Shown one piece after another: positions 24,015 through 35,044 of a stretch of DNA of 64,000 bases. The DNA comes from Pyrus communis (lineage: Eukaryota; Streptophyta; Magnoliopsida; Rosales; Rosaceae): NCBI RefSeq assembly GCF_963583255.1, contig NC_084803.1, positions 18,053,428 to 18,117,427 of the forward strand, written 5' to 3'. Made by a program: the position numbers and the translations under genes. The notes below the pieces were generated by a model. That model was given only the letters and a program-made list of their open reading frames with translations, was not told the DNA's origin and made no database searches. How positions within the stretch are numbered: the stretch's first letter is position 1; every line of letters begins with the position of its first letter.

Positions 24015-24152
24015 TCTTTAAGTTTTCTATTGTAACTAATTCATAGATTAAGCTTAATTAGTTACATTAGTTGTTAACTAATGTTATTAGCTGCTGTGTA
24101 TAAATACATCCAATGTAACCCAGTTTCATTTAATGAGAATATATTTCTAATA
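23943..24152 (+). repeat. Copia 3' LTR
   Basis: 210 bp, starting TGTAAAGACAC directly after the polypurine tract and ending TTTCTAATA. It matches the 5' LTR except for two substitutions and the two-base difference at the start. Confidence 0.94.
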
Positions 24153-24387
24153 CATATTGGATTTGATATTCCTTCACCATATTTCATCACAAATTTCTTT
24201 GGAATTCTCTGCATAGCAGAAAACATCCCAAGTAACTGATCAAAAAATTGTGAAAAAAAAGTCTTCGTTTTTGTTGCTAATAAACAAACATAATCGTAAT
24301 CATAAAATAACTGCAGCGGACATTTGTCACACGCATAAGAAACGGATAATACTTTCTCACTTGGTGTAGCCACACATATGTATGGAT

Positions 24388-24390
<3 letters not shown>

Positions 24391-24424
<34 letters not shown>
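24391..24424. repeat. (GA)n microsatellite in intron 1 of B3 gene 4
   Basis: GA run immediately inside the exon 1 donor of the disrupted B3 gene. The corresponding tract in copy B is shorter (35,013-35,042). Confidence 0.93.
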
Positions 24425-24426
<2 letters not shown>

Positions 24427-24727
24427 CTTACAAATTTTCTGTCTTTGGAAGTGTCCTCTAGAATGATTTTGAAAAAATAGGGAGTCGTCGGAGAAAATAT
24501 TGGCCGGTTAATATTTTCCGGGGGAGCGGAAGCCATAGGCGTTGAATCAAAGGTCTTTCAAAACAGCACTACCAGTTTGCAGAAGGAAAGCTCTATTCAC
24601 TAGGTTTTATCGATTTGAGGGTGGGGTGTTGGAGTACATAATTTTACCCCAAAAAAGTCCAATTAATTCGGTTAGCTAAACCAGTCAAATTACTTGCCTT
24701 TAATTAGGTTGAATGTATACTATGAAC

Positions 24728-25473
24728 TAGGCCTGTAAACGTGTTAGGTTTATTGGATTTGGGTTGGGTCCAATCCAATCCGTTAATTTGATGGATCATT
24801 CAAACTAAACCCGTTAAGTTAACGGATTATCCAAACCCAACCCGTTAAGCTAACGAATTATCTGTTTCAACTGTTAACAATATTTTTTTTTTACCAGCTT
24901 AACAAACAAACAAAAAAAAAAAAATGCAATTAAGCTCAAACAAAAACAAAACTTTGATTCAGGAGCAAAATCAACATACAACAATTAATTTGGATAAGCT
25001 TGGACGAATGCAAAAAATGCAATTAAGTCGACGCTGGACAAAACAACCTTTGGCAATTCCTCTTCTCCCTCTGCAAATTTCACCCCTGCTGGCGGAGTGG
25101 GTGTTCGGGATTTCGAAGAATTGCAGACTTTGTGGGATGTCAAAAGCTAAGTTGAGAATTGCGGCGTAGCAAAGGTGAGCGCGAGGGATTGAATCTGAGA
25201 GGTGTCTCTTTTCGCGTCCAGCTGATTGCAGCCGTTCGATCCGCACAGGGCCACCCATTTGGGCTTAGGACTATTGAATTTACACAAAAGTCTTCACCAA
25301 CGGGTGTTAATGGATGGTTAACGGGTTTCACGGGTTCACCCAAAATGATCCGTTATTTAACGGGTTATTAACGAGTTGACCCGTTAACCATCCGACCCGT
25401 TTATCACTCATCCGAATACTAATTTTAACGGATCGTGTCGGGTTAACGGATCGGGTTGAAAATGTCAGGTCTA
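24728..25473. mobile_element. Non-autonomous hAT-like element (copy A)
   Basis: This 746-bp element has short inverted ends (TAGGCCTG on the left, CAGGTCTA on the right) and a perfect 8-bp target duplication CTATGAAC at 24,720-24,727 and 25,474-25,481, the hAT hallmark. Sub-terminal regions are rich in repeated (A)ACGGGTTAACGG-type words in both orientations, as often seen in hAT ends. The middle (about 24,960-25,260) has a less repetitive stretch with short frames but no transposase. The same element sits at the same place in copy B, so it predates the duplication. Confidence 0.88.
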
Positions 25474-25481
25474 CTATGAAC

Positions 25482-26117
25482 GCAACATCCCAAAAAGAGA
25501 AGAAATAGTCTTTAAGGATTGTCTGGCACCTCATATTTTTTTGGAAAATTTTATTTGAACCCATATAACCTCTCTTTACACCCAACTTAAACTTCAAATG
25601 TGAATTGTCTTTTCTACCTTATTGCATAATTACCATCAAGTATAAGATGAAATTAATAATCAAATTAAAATGTATCAATAAACCCACCTAATAATCAAAC
25701 TCTACCATCACACAATCTTTATCCAACGTTCATTCTAACTAAAACCTTAAGACGCTTTCATAGAGAAAAGCAAACTCTTTTTTACTGATAGATGATGATT
25801 TTGAAGTTTTAAATCCTCTAGCTAAAGTATGAATCGATTTATACAAAAAAAAAAAAAAAAGTCATTTGATTTGATTTGATTTTTTTTTTATATTTTTTTT
25901 TAGTGTTTTTAAGAATTTAAAATTTAGGAACAAAATCAACGCCTTTTCCATGATGCTTGCATATAAGAGATTGTTTTTTTCTCCTCAGTAAATGCCTCAA
26001 TGTTTGCAGCAGAACGCTCTGCATGAAGTTGGTGTCTGCAGCAGAGACTTCATTCATGTGCTATGAAGCATGCAAGAGGATACCGGTTGAAGAAACAAAG
26101 AAAGAGTGGAATAGTTA
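25482..26117. other. Gene-free DNA between the hAT element and the MITE
   Basis: No gene. It contains A and T homopolymer tracts near 25,845-25,900 that differ in length between the two duplicate copies. Confidence 0.45.
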
Positions 26118-26462
26118 GACCTGGTTTGGTACTGAGGTGATTCTGAAAAAAGCTGGTATAAAAAAAGGCTGGGAGTTGTTTTTGTGTTTGGTAAACATTC
26201 AGCTTTAGCTTTTTTTCACAGTTTTGGGTGAAAAAAAAGCCAAAAACAAGAAACTGCAAAATCCAGCTTTGAAAAATCGGCTTTTTTTCACATCTGTTTT
26301 ACATAAAATTTTACCAAACACTATAATACTTTTTTTTTTTTTTGAAAAGCACTTTTACAAAAAAGTTTACCAAACACGCTGTTGCTTTATTTCACAGCCG
26401 TTTATTCTCAGAGCACAGCAGAATCAGTTTTTTTTCAAAGCACAACAATACCAAACCAACCC
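26118..26462. mobile_element. Tourist-like (PIF/Harbinger) MITE, present only in copy A
   Basis: A 345-bp element with inverted ends (GACCTGGTTTGGTACTG on the left, CAATACCAAACCAACCC on the right) flanked by TTA at 26,115-26,117 and 26,463-26,465. Copy B reads GGAATAGTTAATCTCATGAG straight through at about 36,719-36,738 with one TTA, the unoccupied site. No transposase is present. The TTA target and the GG..TTTGGT termini point to the PIF/Harbinger superfamily. Confidence 0.9.
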
Positions 26463-26465
26463 TTA

Positions 26466-27125
26466 ATCTCATGAGAAAAAAATTCTATTAGATAATGAAC
26501 CTAGGAACAAATTTGAATCTTTTGGTAGCGGATATAATTGTATTCTACAACATGTCGCTAGAGAGACAAATCTTGAATGAGTTGTAGAACATTGATTTTG
26601 TGTTTTTATATTCCAAATTGGTGTAAAGACAAATTTATATATTGAATTGAGTTTGCGAGGGTAATTTAGTTAGAAAATTTGGGTTAAAAGAGATATTGAT
26701 AGTTTAATTAAAAACTAGCATATGGGCACTTACAAAGTGTGAGAAATTTTTTTTTTTTTTGAAGGACAATACTTACATTCTCCTATTTAGTCAATACTTA
26801 CCACAAGCAGCTACATCCCAACGTACTGCTATGCTAATTAGCTCTATTTGTATGCGAATAAAGAGGAAAATTTCTAATTCTAAAAAAGAAAGATGGATCA
26901 TATGCAATGCAGGTAAATTCGTATTACATAAATACTTAGTGCAGGTACAACTTCCAAAAACAAATGCAAAGAATCAATTAACTCGCTGAAAAATCAATTC
27001 AAAGAATGTAAAGAATTAATGTTACAAATCCTTCAACTTTAATATCATGTCAGCAGGTTAGTATGACATTCATGAATGTAATACGAATGCCACGTTACTG
27101 TATCACGCTTGATAATCCATCACAG
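26466..27125. other. Spacer 3' of YUCCA-like gene (copy A)
   Basis: AT-rich DNA, no gene seen; it should contain the 3' untranslated region of the adjacent minus-strand gene. The matching stretch in copy B carries a 36-bp insertion near 36,812-36,850 and a longer T tract near 37,045. Confidence 0.4.
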
Positions 27126-28647
27126 TCAATCCATTTTCTTGTAGTGTAAGTTCAAACACGAACTAATGTCATTTGCTATACAATGTGCATCATGTGCAAT
27201 GCCAAGCAATCCACGGCTTGAGAACCCAGCGCTGTAAAGACCATTTTCTGATTTCCAGTGATCTGGGAACCTCTTTTGTGGCATTCCATTGTCGTTAAAG
27301 TAGCAGTTGTCATCCTTCACAAGAAAACAATGAACAACGTTATTTGGACTGTATATATCATAAAGAGTAGCAATTCTTCGGTACATGCTAAGAAAACATT
27401 AGACATAAACGCATACCTTAAGCCAATTTAGAACGCTGCTTTTGTAGCCTGTAGCAAATATGACAGCATCGTACCAATTATAGATGCCATTTTCAAATTT
27501 GATTAGATTTCCTTCTATGCTTGTTATGGAAGGCAAGACCTGATGAAATTTTTTATCGATAGTTAATTATTTTAATTGTCAACAACATAAGTAAATGTTA
27601 TAAATCTGCAAGATAAAGAATGAAGATATAAATTATGCATTAAAAATTATTTTACCGTTATTTCTCTGGTTTTAATCTTCTTAATGCAACCAACGTCGAT
27701 AGTGGGGGATCGACCCTTAGTAGCCTTGAGATAAAAAGGTCCCTGTCTTGGCTTTTGAATTCCGTACTTGGATAAATTTCCGTACTTCAATTTGCCTAAT
27801 CCTACGACAACCATGTCGACTATCATAACTGGGAGGAGTTTTAACAAAACCATTCCAAAGAACACAATTTCCTTGCTAAGAACATGTACCTGCGATGTTT
27901 ACAAAAGTTTAAATATTAATGTACTTGAAATAAGATGATCGATACAAATTTGAGTGCACATTCAAGGAGCTTAAAAAAGAAAGGAACAACTTTAGTTGTC
28001 CTTGTGTGGGAGAAAAAGGCAGGCAGAAGTTTTACCGGGCTACGGACAACAATGGAAGTATTGGCTCCCGAACTCGACAAATCATAAGCAATTTCCATGC
28101 CTGAATTACCAGAACCAACGACCAAAACATTTTTCCCACCATATTTCTTGCCGTTTTCATACTTGCTTGAATGAATGGCCTGCCCATTGAACCCATCCAA
28201 GCCACGCACTTGAGGAATATAACCTACGCTATTTTCACCACTTGCCACCACAAGAAACTTCCCAAGATACATTTCTTGTGCACCCGAAAGCGTGTTCTCG
28301 ACCTTGACACACCATTTCTCTAAATCCACATCGTAGAAAGCAGACTTCACGCTTCGGTTGCACTTAGGGTTTATGTTGAATTGGGATACATAAGTATCCA
28401 AGTATTGAACAAACAAATTCTTGGGGACGTATGTAGGTGTATCTGAAGGGAAAGGCATATAGGGAAGTTCGCAAAATTGCTTTGCTAAGTGTAGCTTTAA
28501 ACGATCATACGACTTTTTCTTCCAAAGAGAAGCATAGCAATCTTCTCTTTCGAGTACCGCATTTGTAATGTTAAGGTGATTAAGACACGCTGAGGTTGCT
28601 AAGCCGGCCGGACCAGCACCGACGATGACCACCTGCACTTCCTCCAT
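27126..28647 (-). CDS. YUCCA-type flavin monooxygenase (indole-3-pyruvate monooxygenase), YUC10/11-like, copy A
   Basis: Four exons, all phase 0 with GT..AG introns: 28647-28036, 27889-27656, 27539-27417 and 27314-27126, coding 385 aa, the usual size for short YUCCA proteins. YUCCA enzymes convert indole-3-pyruvate to the auxin indole-3-acetic acid using FAD, NADPH and O2. Visible motifs are the FAD-binding GAGPAG (residues 10-15), the FMO signature [11 protein letters not shown] (F-x-G-x3-H-x3-Y), the NADPH-binding GSGNSG, and FATGY in exon 3. The short C-terminus and sequence style suggest the YUC10/11 group, which is inferred without alignment. All motifs and splice sites are intact. The gene is duplicated at 37,416-38,939. 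The neighbouring B3 genes share its strand but nothing suggests joint regulation. Confidence 0.93.
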
Positions 28648-30412
28648 TTCTATGTTGAATTTTGGTTAGGTGGTTTTGTCAAGTGACTGAAAGATTCTTG
28701 TTTTTGTTTTTCGGAATTTGATTCTGTGTACAACATATTACACGCTCAGGAATTTAAACCCAATAGTACAACACAAAGCCAACGTAGAATTACTAATTAC
28801 AGGCAGGACTACTTACTCATTTCTAACAAATTTGTTGAATCAGTTGCAGCAGTACTGCGTATGAATAATTCCTGCGAACTTCTCCTGTCAAACAGTTTCG
28901 CTTTGCAAATGCAGCCCAGCCAACAGATATGTAGTTGAAACGAGTTACGCCAAACAACATCAAATTCACATGCCAGGTTTCATATTAGCCTATAAATGAT
29001 AGGACAGCTAATTTAACAAAAATAATAGAGAAAAGAGACAAATATAGTCAAACAATAAAATCGATGAGTTTTTGTAAATTGATGATTTTTGTTGATGATT
29101 CGGAGTTATAAATTTTAGTTTATGGCATTAATACATGGTTTTAAAATTTAGTACAAGAGATGATCTTATTTTTCATTTTCGCACTAAGGCCCCAAAAGTT
29201 TCAGCTTTAGTTAGGTTGGCCGTATACCTACCACTACATATTTATGAATACTTTTACTTACCACCACATATTTCTGAATACTTTTGCTTACCACCATCAA
29301 AATCTAAACTCATTCAATGATACTAAGTAGACTGTAAGCAAATATGTACTCATGAATTGTTTGTGAAGAATTTGTTGGCAATATCAGTACGGCTCAAATA
29401 TGAATTCGAAGGGCCTTTTTTTTTTTCTTTCTTTTTTTCTTTTTTTTTTTTATAAAAAATCCAAATGCCTTTGAGTTACATGGATGTCATTATTTTGCAC
29501 TTATATGTAGTAAAACCAATAAAGTTTAATGATATTATATGTAGTAAAACCAGTAAAGTTTAATGATATTTCCTTAGCTAGAATTTTTGTCTGACAGAAT
29601 TAAACTTATGCACCAGATTCCTAGTGTGGGACATCGATTCTATAACGTACGTTGACACTGTTGAAAATGCATGTAATATGTCGATATGTTGTGCAGGCAG
29701 TAATTGATAATTTTATGCACGATATATTACCCATGACATATCAACAGTTTATCATATTACCCATGTAATATGTCGATACAGTTTAATTACTGGACTAACT
29801 TTTAAAACTATTATGTGATGGATTTCTAGTAAAAACTTATGAGAGAAAAGGTAAAGAACAAAAGGAATTTTCAGAGAGTGTTTTTCAGAGAGTTAGAGTG
29901 AACAAATCATAGCTGCTAATTTTATTGATTGATTCATTTGTTTACATTCATTCTTATCTAGCTACAACCTCAAGTACATTGTCCTTCCATTTACAGTTGT
30001 GCTATATGTTCACATAAGCCATACACCTCACCTCTAATCTGAGACATACATGCGTCCAGTGTGAGATTGTTTTACACAACATACAATTTGTGAACTTTGC
30101 AGAACTAACAGTCTTGTCTTTAGGCTCTAGAACCCGAAGGCCAAGACGTGTTCCTTCCTCGACCGCAATCACAAGATCAAGAAGTCAGCAGCGCGCCCAA
30201 CGCCACATCAACACATTTTATTCCCCCACATAACTCAGCCGACAAGTTGGCACGCCCCGCACATAACCAAAGGATGTAGTTAGTTTATTAATTACTCGGC
30301 ATGCACACCACGTAGGATTGGTAGTTTTTAAGGTCAACAGCCTAACATTTTATAAAACTTAAAATAGCACATTAAAATTACAAGAAACAACTTTTAGTCA
30401 ATAAATGTTTTA
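28648..30412. other. YUCCA-like upstream region and spacer (copy A)
   Basis: This should hold the promoter of the YUCCA-like gene. No other gene is seen. It contains two small direct repeats: about 32 bp, 2.5 copies near 29,228-29,295 (ACCACATATTTCTGAATACT), and 34 bp, two copies near 29,501-29,572 (TATATGTAGTAAAACC...). A less AT-rich stretch at 30,125-30,260 resembles LTR DNA but could not be placed. The 32-bp repeat has one unit fewer in copy B. Confidence 0.45.
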
Positions 30413-33311
30413 GGGTGAATTACAAAAAAAACTACCTCAACTATTGGGCCAATCACAGTTTCATACCTCATGTTTAAAACATTTCAGTGTCATACCTCAA
30501 CTTATAAATTTGTTGTAATGTCAGACCTCCGTTAACTTTTCTATCAAATTGACCGTTAAATGCTGACGTGGCTTGAGGCGGAGCCCAATTCCTATAAAAA
30601 AATTAATTAAATATTAAAAACTAAAAAATAAAATCATTTAATAATTTTTTTAAATGAGGGACCCACTCCTACAAACCCATCCCCCCTTCTTCTCTATCCA
30701 CCCATGTCCCTCACCCCTAACCTTCCTTCACACTTGTGTCCTCCAACTCTTTTCTTCTTCCTCATCCCCCTTTCTCTCCCCCTCCCTCTCCTCTTCATCC
30801 TCCTCCTCCTCTACCATATTCCCCTATAATCCCTACTTTGCACCCTCACTATCCTCAAGGGCGACATTGCCCAAGTCAAAATCCCAGAAATTTTACACTG
30901 TGATTTTGAGGTACTCGGAGGAAAAAGACGAAGATCATGAGAGAGAGTATGAGCTCGAGTTGTAAGAGCTCTTGACAGGGCTCTTGATGCGGGTCGATGT
31001 ACGTGGAGTTGTTAGGGGTCGAGCTACGATTTCAGAGATAACGATACAGTGAGGGCGCAAAAAGAGGATTGGCGTCGGTTGGCGTTGTTGCAATAGTGGT
31101 GGCAGAGGCGGCGACGGAGACGATCTGCAAAAAGGACAGCGACGACGAGAGGGGTGGGCTTCGTCTGAGCCTTAGTTCTCATAGCCCATAGGAGAAGACG
31201 AAAAGAGTTGAAGGATGAAGTAATTAGTCTAGGATTTAATGGGCATTTAAGGGTTTTTGGAGAGTTGCAGAAGTAGGAAGACTTGACTAGAATTTGGTAG
31301 AGGTGGCTGGGTGGAGAAGACGATCGAGTAGGGAGGATGAAGACGAAGGAGAGTCATGGTGGGGTTCTAGTTTTGGTGGTGAAGGATGGTTGGGGGTAGG
31401 GGACACGGGTGCATAGGGAAGAAGAGGGATGAGATTGTAGGTGCGGGTCCTCCATTTAAAAAAAAATTATTAAATGATTTCATCTTTTTTGTTTTTAATA
31501 ACCTCTCCAATGCGGTCAAAGATAGATGGAGAGGTTGTTTTCATAATCTTTTCAATGAAGGACATGAAAGGAATATTTCTCTGGGGGAGTTGAGTAACTC
31601 AGAAAAGTGTAGAAACTACTTATTTTACCGCCGAATTAGGAAGGAATAAGTGGTTGTTTAGCTTTGAAAAAATGAAGCATAGAAAAGCAGTGGACCCAAA
31701 TGATATACCAATCGAAGTGTGGAAAGTCTTAGGAGTGACAAGTATAACATGGCTCACAGACCTTTCCGATAGGATTTTGAAAGCGAAGAAGATGCCAAAT
31801 GAGTGGCAAAAGAGCACTTTGGTGCCTATCTACAAGAATAAGGGCGACGCACAAAAGTGCATGAATTATAAGGGTATTAAGCTAATGAGTCATACAATGA
31901 AACTCTGGGAGAGAGTCATTGAGTATAGATTGAGGTAAGAGACACGGGTCTCGGACAACCAATTTGGGTTCATGCCAGGGCGCTCAACCATGGAGGCAAT
32001 CTATCTCTTACGAAGATTAATAGAAAGATATAGAGATATGAAAAATGATTTACACATGGTCTTTATAGATTTGGAAAAAATATATGATAAGGTCCCAAGA
32101 GATATTCTTTGGAGGATTTTAGAGAAGAAATGAGTACGAGTAGTATATATCCAAGTTATAAAGGATATGTATGATGGAGCAAAGGCTATCGTAAGAACTC
32201 ATGAAGGACAAACCGAAACCTTCCTCATAACTGTAGGGTTACACCAAGGCTTATCTTTAAGTCCTTACCTTTTTGCATTGGTAATGGATAAGCTAACGGG
32301 ACATATTCAAGATGATATTCCTTGGTGTATGCTTTTCGCAGACGATATAGTGTTAATAGATGAAACTCAGGAAAGGATAAATGTGAAGCTTAACTTTTGG
32401 AGAGAAGTGTTGGAATCTAAAGGTCTTCGCCTAAGTTAATCAAAGACAGAATATACGAAGTGCAAGTTTAGTGCAAATGGAGGCCCAAATGAGTTAGGGG
32501 TGAGGATCAGAGATTAGGAAGTACCAAAGAGTGACCAATTTCGCTACCTAGGATCTATCTTGCAAAAGAACAGAGATTTAGATAGAGACTTCAACCATAA
32601 AATACAAGATGGATGTATAAGTGGAAGAGTGCATCTGGTTTGTCGTGTGACCGTCGTATGCCACTGAAGCTCAAGGGAAAATTTTATAGGACGACAATAA
32701 GGTCGACGATACTGTATGGCACTGAATGTTGAGCGGTGAAGCATCAACACGTACATAAAATGGGTGTAGCGGAGATGAGGATGCTTCGTTGGATGTGTGG
32801 GCACACGAGAAAGGATAAGATTAGAAATGAAGATATACGAGGTAAAGTAGGAGTAGCCGAAATTCGAGGAAAGATGAGAGAAAATTGGTTACGGTGGTTT
32901 GGACATGTGCAACAAAGGCCTACTGACGCTCCTGTTAGAAGATGCGACTACGGGACAGAGATCCATGGCCAAAGGGGTAGAGAAATACCTAGGAAGACTT
33001 TGGAAAAGACTCTAAGAAAAGACTTAGAGTACTTGGATCTAACGGAGGATATGATACAGAATAGCCAACCCCACTTAGTGGTAAAAGGCTTTGTTGTTGT
33101 TGTTGTTATAATATTTAATTAATTTTTTTAATAGGAAGTGGGTCTCGCCTCAAGCCACGTCAATATTTAACAGTCAATTTGACGGAAAAGTTAACGGAGG
33201 TCTGACATTGCAACAAATTTATAAGTTGAGGTATGACATTGAAATGTTTTAAACATGAAGTATGAAACTGTGATTGGCCCAATAGTTGAAGTAGTTTTTT
33301 GTAATTTACCC
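30413..33311. mobile_element. MULE with long TIRs, captured DNA and nested RTE LINE (copy A)
   Basis: The left end starts GGGTGAATTAC and the right end finishes GTAATTTACCC. Inverted arms of about 200 bp or more include the words CTCAACTATTGGGCCAATCA and GACGTGGCTTGAGGCG. Flanks are AATGTTTTA (30,404-30,412) and AATATTTTA (33,312-33,320), a 9-bp target duplication with one change; copy B has it perfect. About 30,670-31,440 is non-transposon-like DNA with an open frame (654-codon-phase peptide including KSQKFYTVILRYSEE and ELELSELLTGLL) that could be captured host sequence. No transposase is present. An RTE LINE is inserted near the right arm. Confidence 0.85.
31501..33110 (+). mobile_element. 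RTE-type LINE, 5'-truncated, inside the MULE (copy A)
   Basis: Broken frames give an RTE reverse transcriptase: KDRWRGCFHNLFNEG, MKHRKAVDPNDIPIEVWK, the block ending in WQKSTLVPIYKNKGD, a region around [10 protein letters not shown] (31,960-31,990), the active-site FADDIVLID (near 32,335-32,361), and the C-terminal [10 protein letters not shown] and RRCDYG blocks. Several stops and frameshifts separate them. The 3' end is a short TTG microsatellite (33,091-33,107), which is typical of RTE elements in place of poly(A). The 5' end is missing. Confidence 0.88.
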
Positions 33312-33459
33312 AATATTTTATTACCTTAAAAAAAGCCAACTAAAAATATAGAAAAAATGTCAAAATATTTGATTGAACAATATAAAAAGAAAAAGAAAAA
33401 TATTAGTTAGTGGATGTTCTTACCAAAAAGAAAACGAAAAACTTAAGGCATTTAAATGG

Positions 33460-33573
33460 AGAGGTGGATTGTCTGCCGTCCCATTTTTATATTCTCCTCA
33501 TGCCCTCATGTGATGCGTGGTTACGGTTAAGTCACGTCAACATTTTATATTAATTTTTTATAGAAATAATAAA
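33460..33573. mobile_element. Left half of a palindromic MITE, cut at the duplication junction
   Basis: This is the first 114 bp of the 220-bp element that is complete at 42,633-42,852, preceded by the same TTTAAATGG flank (33,451-33,459). The sequence leaves the element in its loop at 33,573 and continues with B3 exon 4 sequence of copy B. It marks the exact junction of the tandem duplication. Confidence 0.92.
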
Positions 33574-35011
33574 CTCATCACTAGAATTGTTATCAGAATC
33601 CTCACTAAACTCATCACTAGAGTCATCAGTAGAATCATCATCCAAGATTTGAACAGAATCACCATCTGCTTGATCCGATTCTTCCATCTTAGGCACCGTT
33701 TTTCCCTCATCAATGCTACAACTGGCAGCTTCTTTAGAGCGGAAAATGAAAACATCAAATAAGGGTTTTACGTTGCTAGTTGACACAAAAACACACACAT
33801 CACCAAGTTCCAAATTATTGTCACAAACAATGTCCATCCAACCACGCCTGAATGTGGCCTTTCCTTCTTCATATCTCAAATCAACAGTCCAAGTTCTCCC
33901 ATCCGAAACTTGAAGAATGACCTCACAGGATTTCTTAATAGGACGTAGCTTGCAAAACTCAGATGGCAACCACTGGAAGGAACACAAAAATAACAAAGGA
34001 TAGCATGAATGAGAAAGTAAAAAAGGGAATGAAGATTGAGAATATTAATGATATTATTTACTGACACATGAATACAAAATTTTATTAAGTTTACCAAGAG
34101 CCCAGAGTTGGTATAACTGAGCCTCATGACAACAATGAAAGAAGGGTTTTGTGATTTGAAAGCAATAGCTCTCCGAAGAGCTACAACCTCTCCACTTGGA
34201 GTGCTAGACGACGTGACTCCATATTTTTCAGCTGGAAAATCACATTTTCCTGTAAAACAATTTGCAGTAGGATATTACAAATTAGCTGAAAACACAATAC
34301 GTAATACAAATAGAAACAAACATGTCATTTTAGTTTCACTTCCGGTGAGATTTTATAATGCTTACCACTCGAACTTGTTATCCTTTTCTTGTGAGGCTGA
34401 GGACTTGGCAATGTAGATTTCTCCCTTGTTTTTCTTGGGCAAGGTAAAAATTTATCACCAGAACCATCACCGGACTTGTAACTCAAATCTTCACCATAAT
34501 CATCACTAGAATCATTTGCAGAATTGTCACGAGATTCATCATGAGAAGTTAGTTCCATCTTTGGCATTGTTAATGGATATTCAATCTCCGTGCAACTTTT
34601 ATCAAATATACACACATTGAATTTGTAATTCCCCTCATATCGAAAAACCAGCCAGTGACCGCAATCTAGAGAGTAAAATTTGGAAAACTCTGGCCAACCA
34701 TTGTCAAACCAAACCTCACCATCCCATCTTCTAAGTTCTACTATCCATTCTGAACCACTTGGAAGCTTAAGACATACTGGATTTGATATTCCTTCACCAT
34801 ATTTCATCACAAATTTCCTTGGAATTCTCTGCATAGCAGAAAACATCCCAAGTAACTGATCAAAAAATTGTGAAAAAAAAGTCTTCGTTTTTGTTGCTAA
34901 TAAACAAACATAATCGTAATCATAAAATAACTGCAGCGGACATTTGTCACACGCATAAGAAACGGATAATACTTTCTCACTTGGTGTAGCCACACATATA
35001 TATGTATGGAT

Positions 35012-35044
<33 letters not shown>

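Larger units (their letters stand above)
19297..24152 (+). mobile_element. Ty1/Copia LTR retrotransposon, nearly intact
   Basis: Element of 4,856 bp, with LTRs at 19,297-19,504 and 23,943-24,152. The primer-binding site TGGTATCA starts at 19,505 (initiator tRNA-Met type) and the polypurine tract TTGAGGGGG is at 23,934-23,942. It sits in a B3 exon; the target duplication is CATAC (19,292-19,296) and CATAT (24,153-24,157). The unoccupied site is visible in copy B at about 34,775. The two LTRs differ by two substitutions and a missing TG at the left end, so they are about 99% identical and the insertion is young. Domain order protease, integrase, RT, RNase H identifies Copia. Two in-frame stops would block translation of the full polyprotein. 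Confidence 0.96.
17209..24536 (-). pseudogene. Three-B3-domain transcription factor gene, disrupted by Copia insertion (copy A)
   Basis: REM-like gene with six exons on the minus strand: 24536-24432; exon 2 split by a retrotransposon (24208-24153 and 19291-18864); 18747-18593; 18470-17942; 17824-17697; 17556-17209. The exon plan is the two-domain plan with one linker/B3 module added, giving three B3 domains. Domain 1 is in exons 1-2, domain 2 in exon 4 (LPSEFCKLRPIKKSCEVILQ), domain 3 in exon 6 (LPSDFHKVHHIKKSCEVILR). Exon 4 ends in an Asp/Ser-rich run (DDDSTDDSSDEFSEDSDNN). Two lesions are plain: the Copia element inside domain 1, and TGA at 19,161-19,159 where copy B has CGA (LVF-stop-YEG versus LVFRYEG). 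The exon 2 donor is also GTAATC here versus GTAAGC in copy B. Exons 3-6 remain open and spliceable, so a shortened protein with domains 2 and 3 is possible but unproven. Confidence 0.82.
18074..33573. repeat. Tandem segmental duplication, copy A
   Basis: This stretch is repeated in the same orientation and order at 33,576-42,746 with only scattered substitutions. The shared order is B3 exons 4 to 1, hAT element, YUCCA-like gene, MULE with RTE LINE, palindromic MITE. Copy A is longer because it carries the Copia element (4.86 kb), a 345-bp Tourist-like MITE and about 1.06 kb of MULE/RTE sequence that copy B lacks. Taking these away leaves about 9.2 kb, equal to copy B. Confidence 0.93.
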
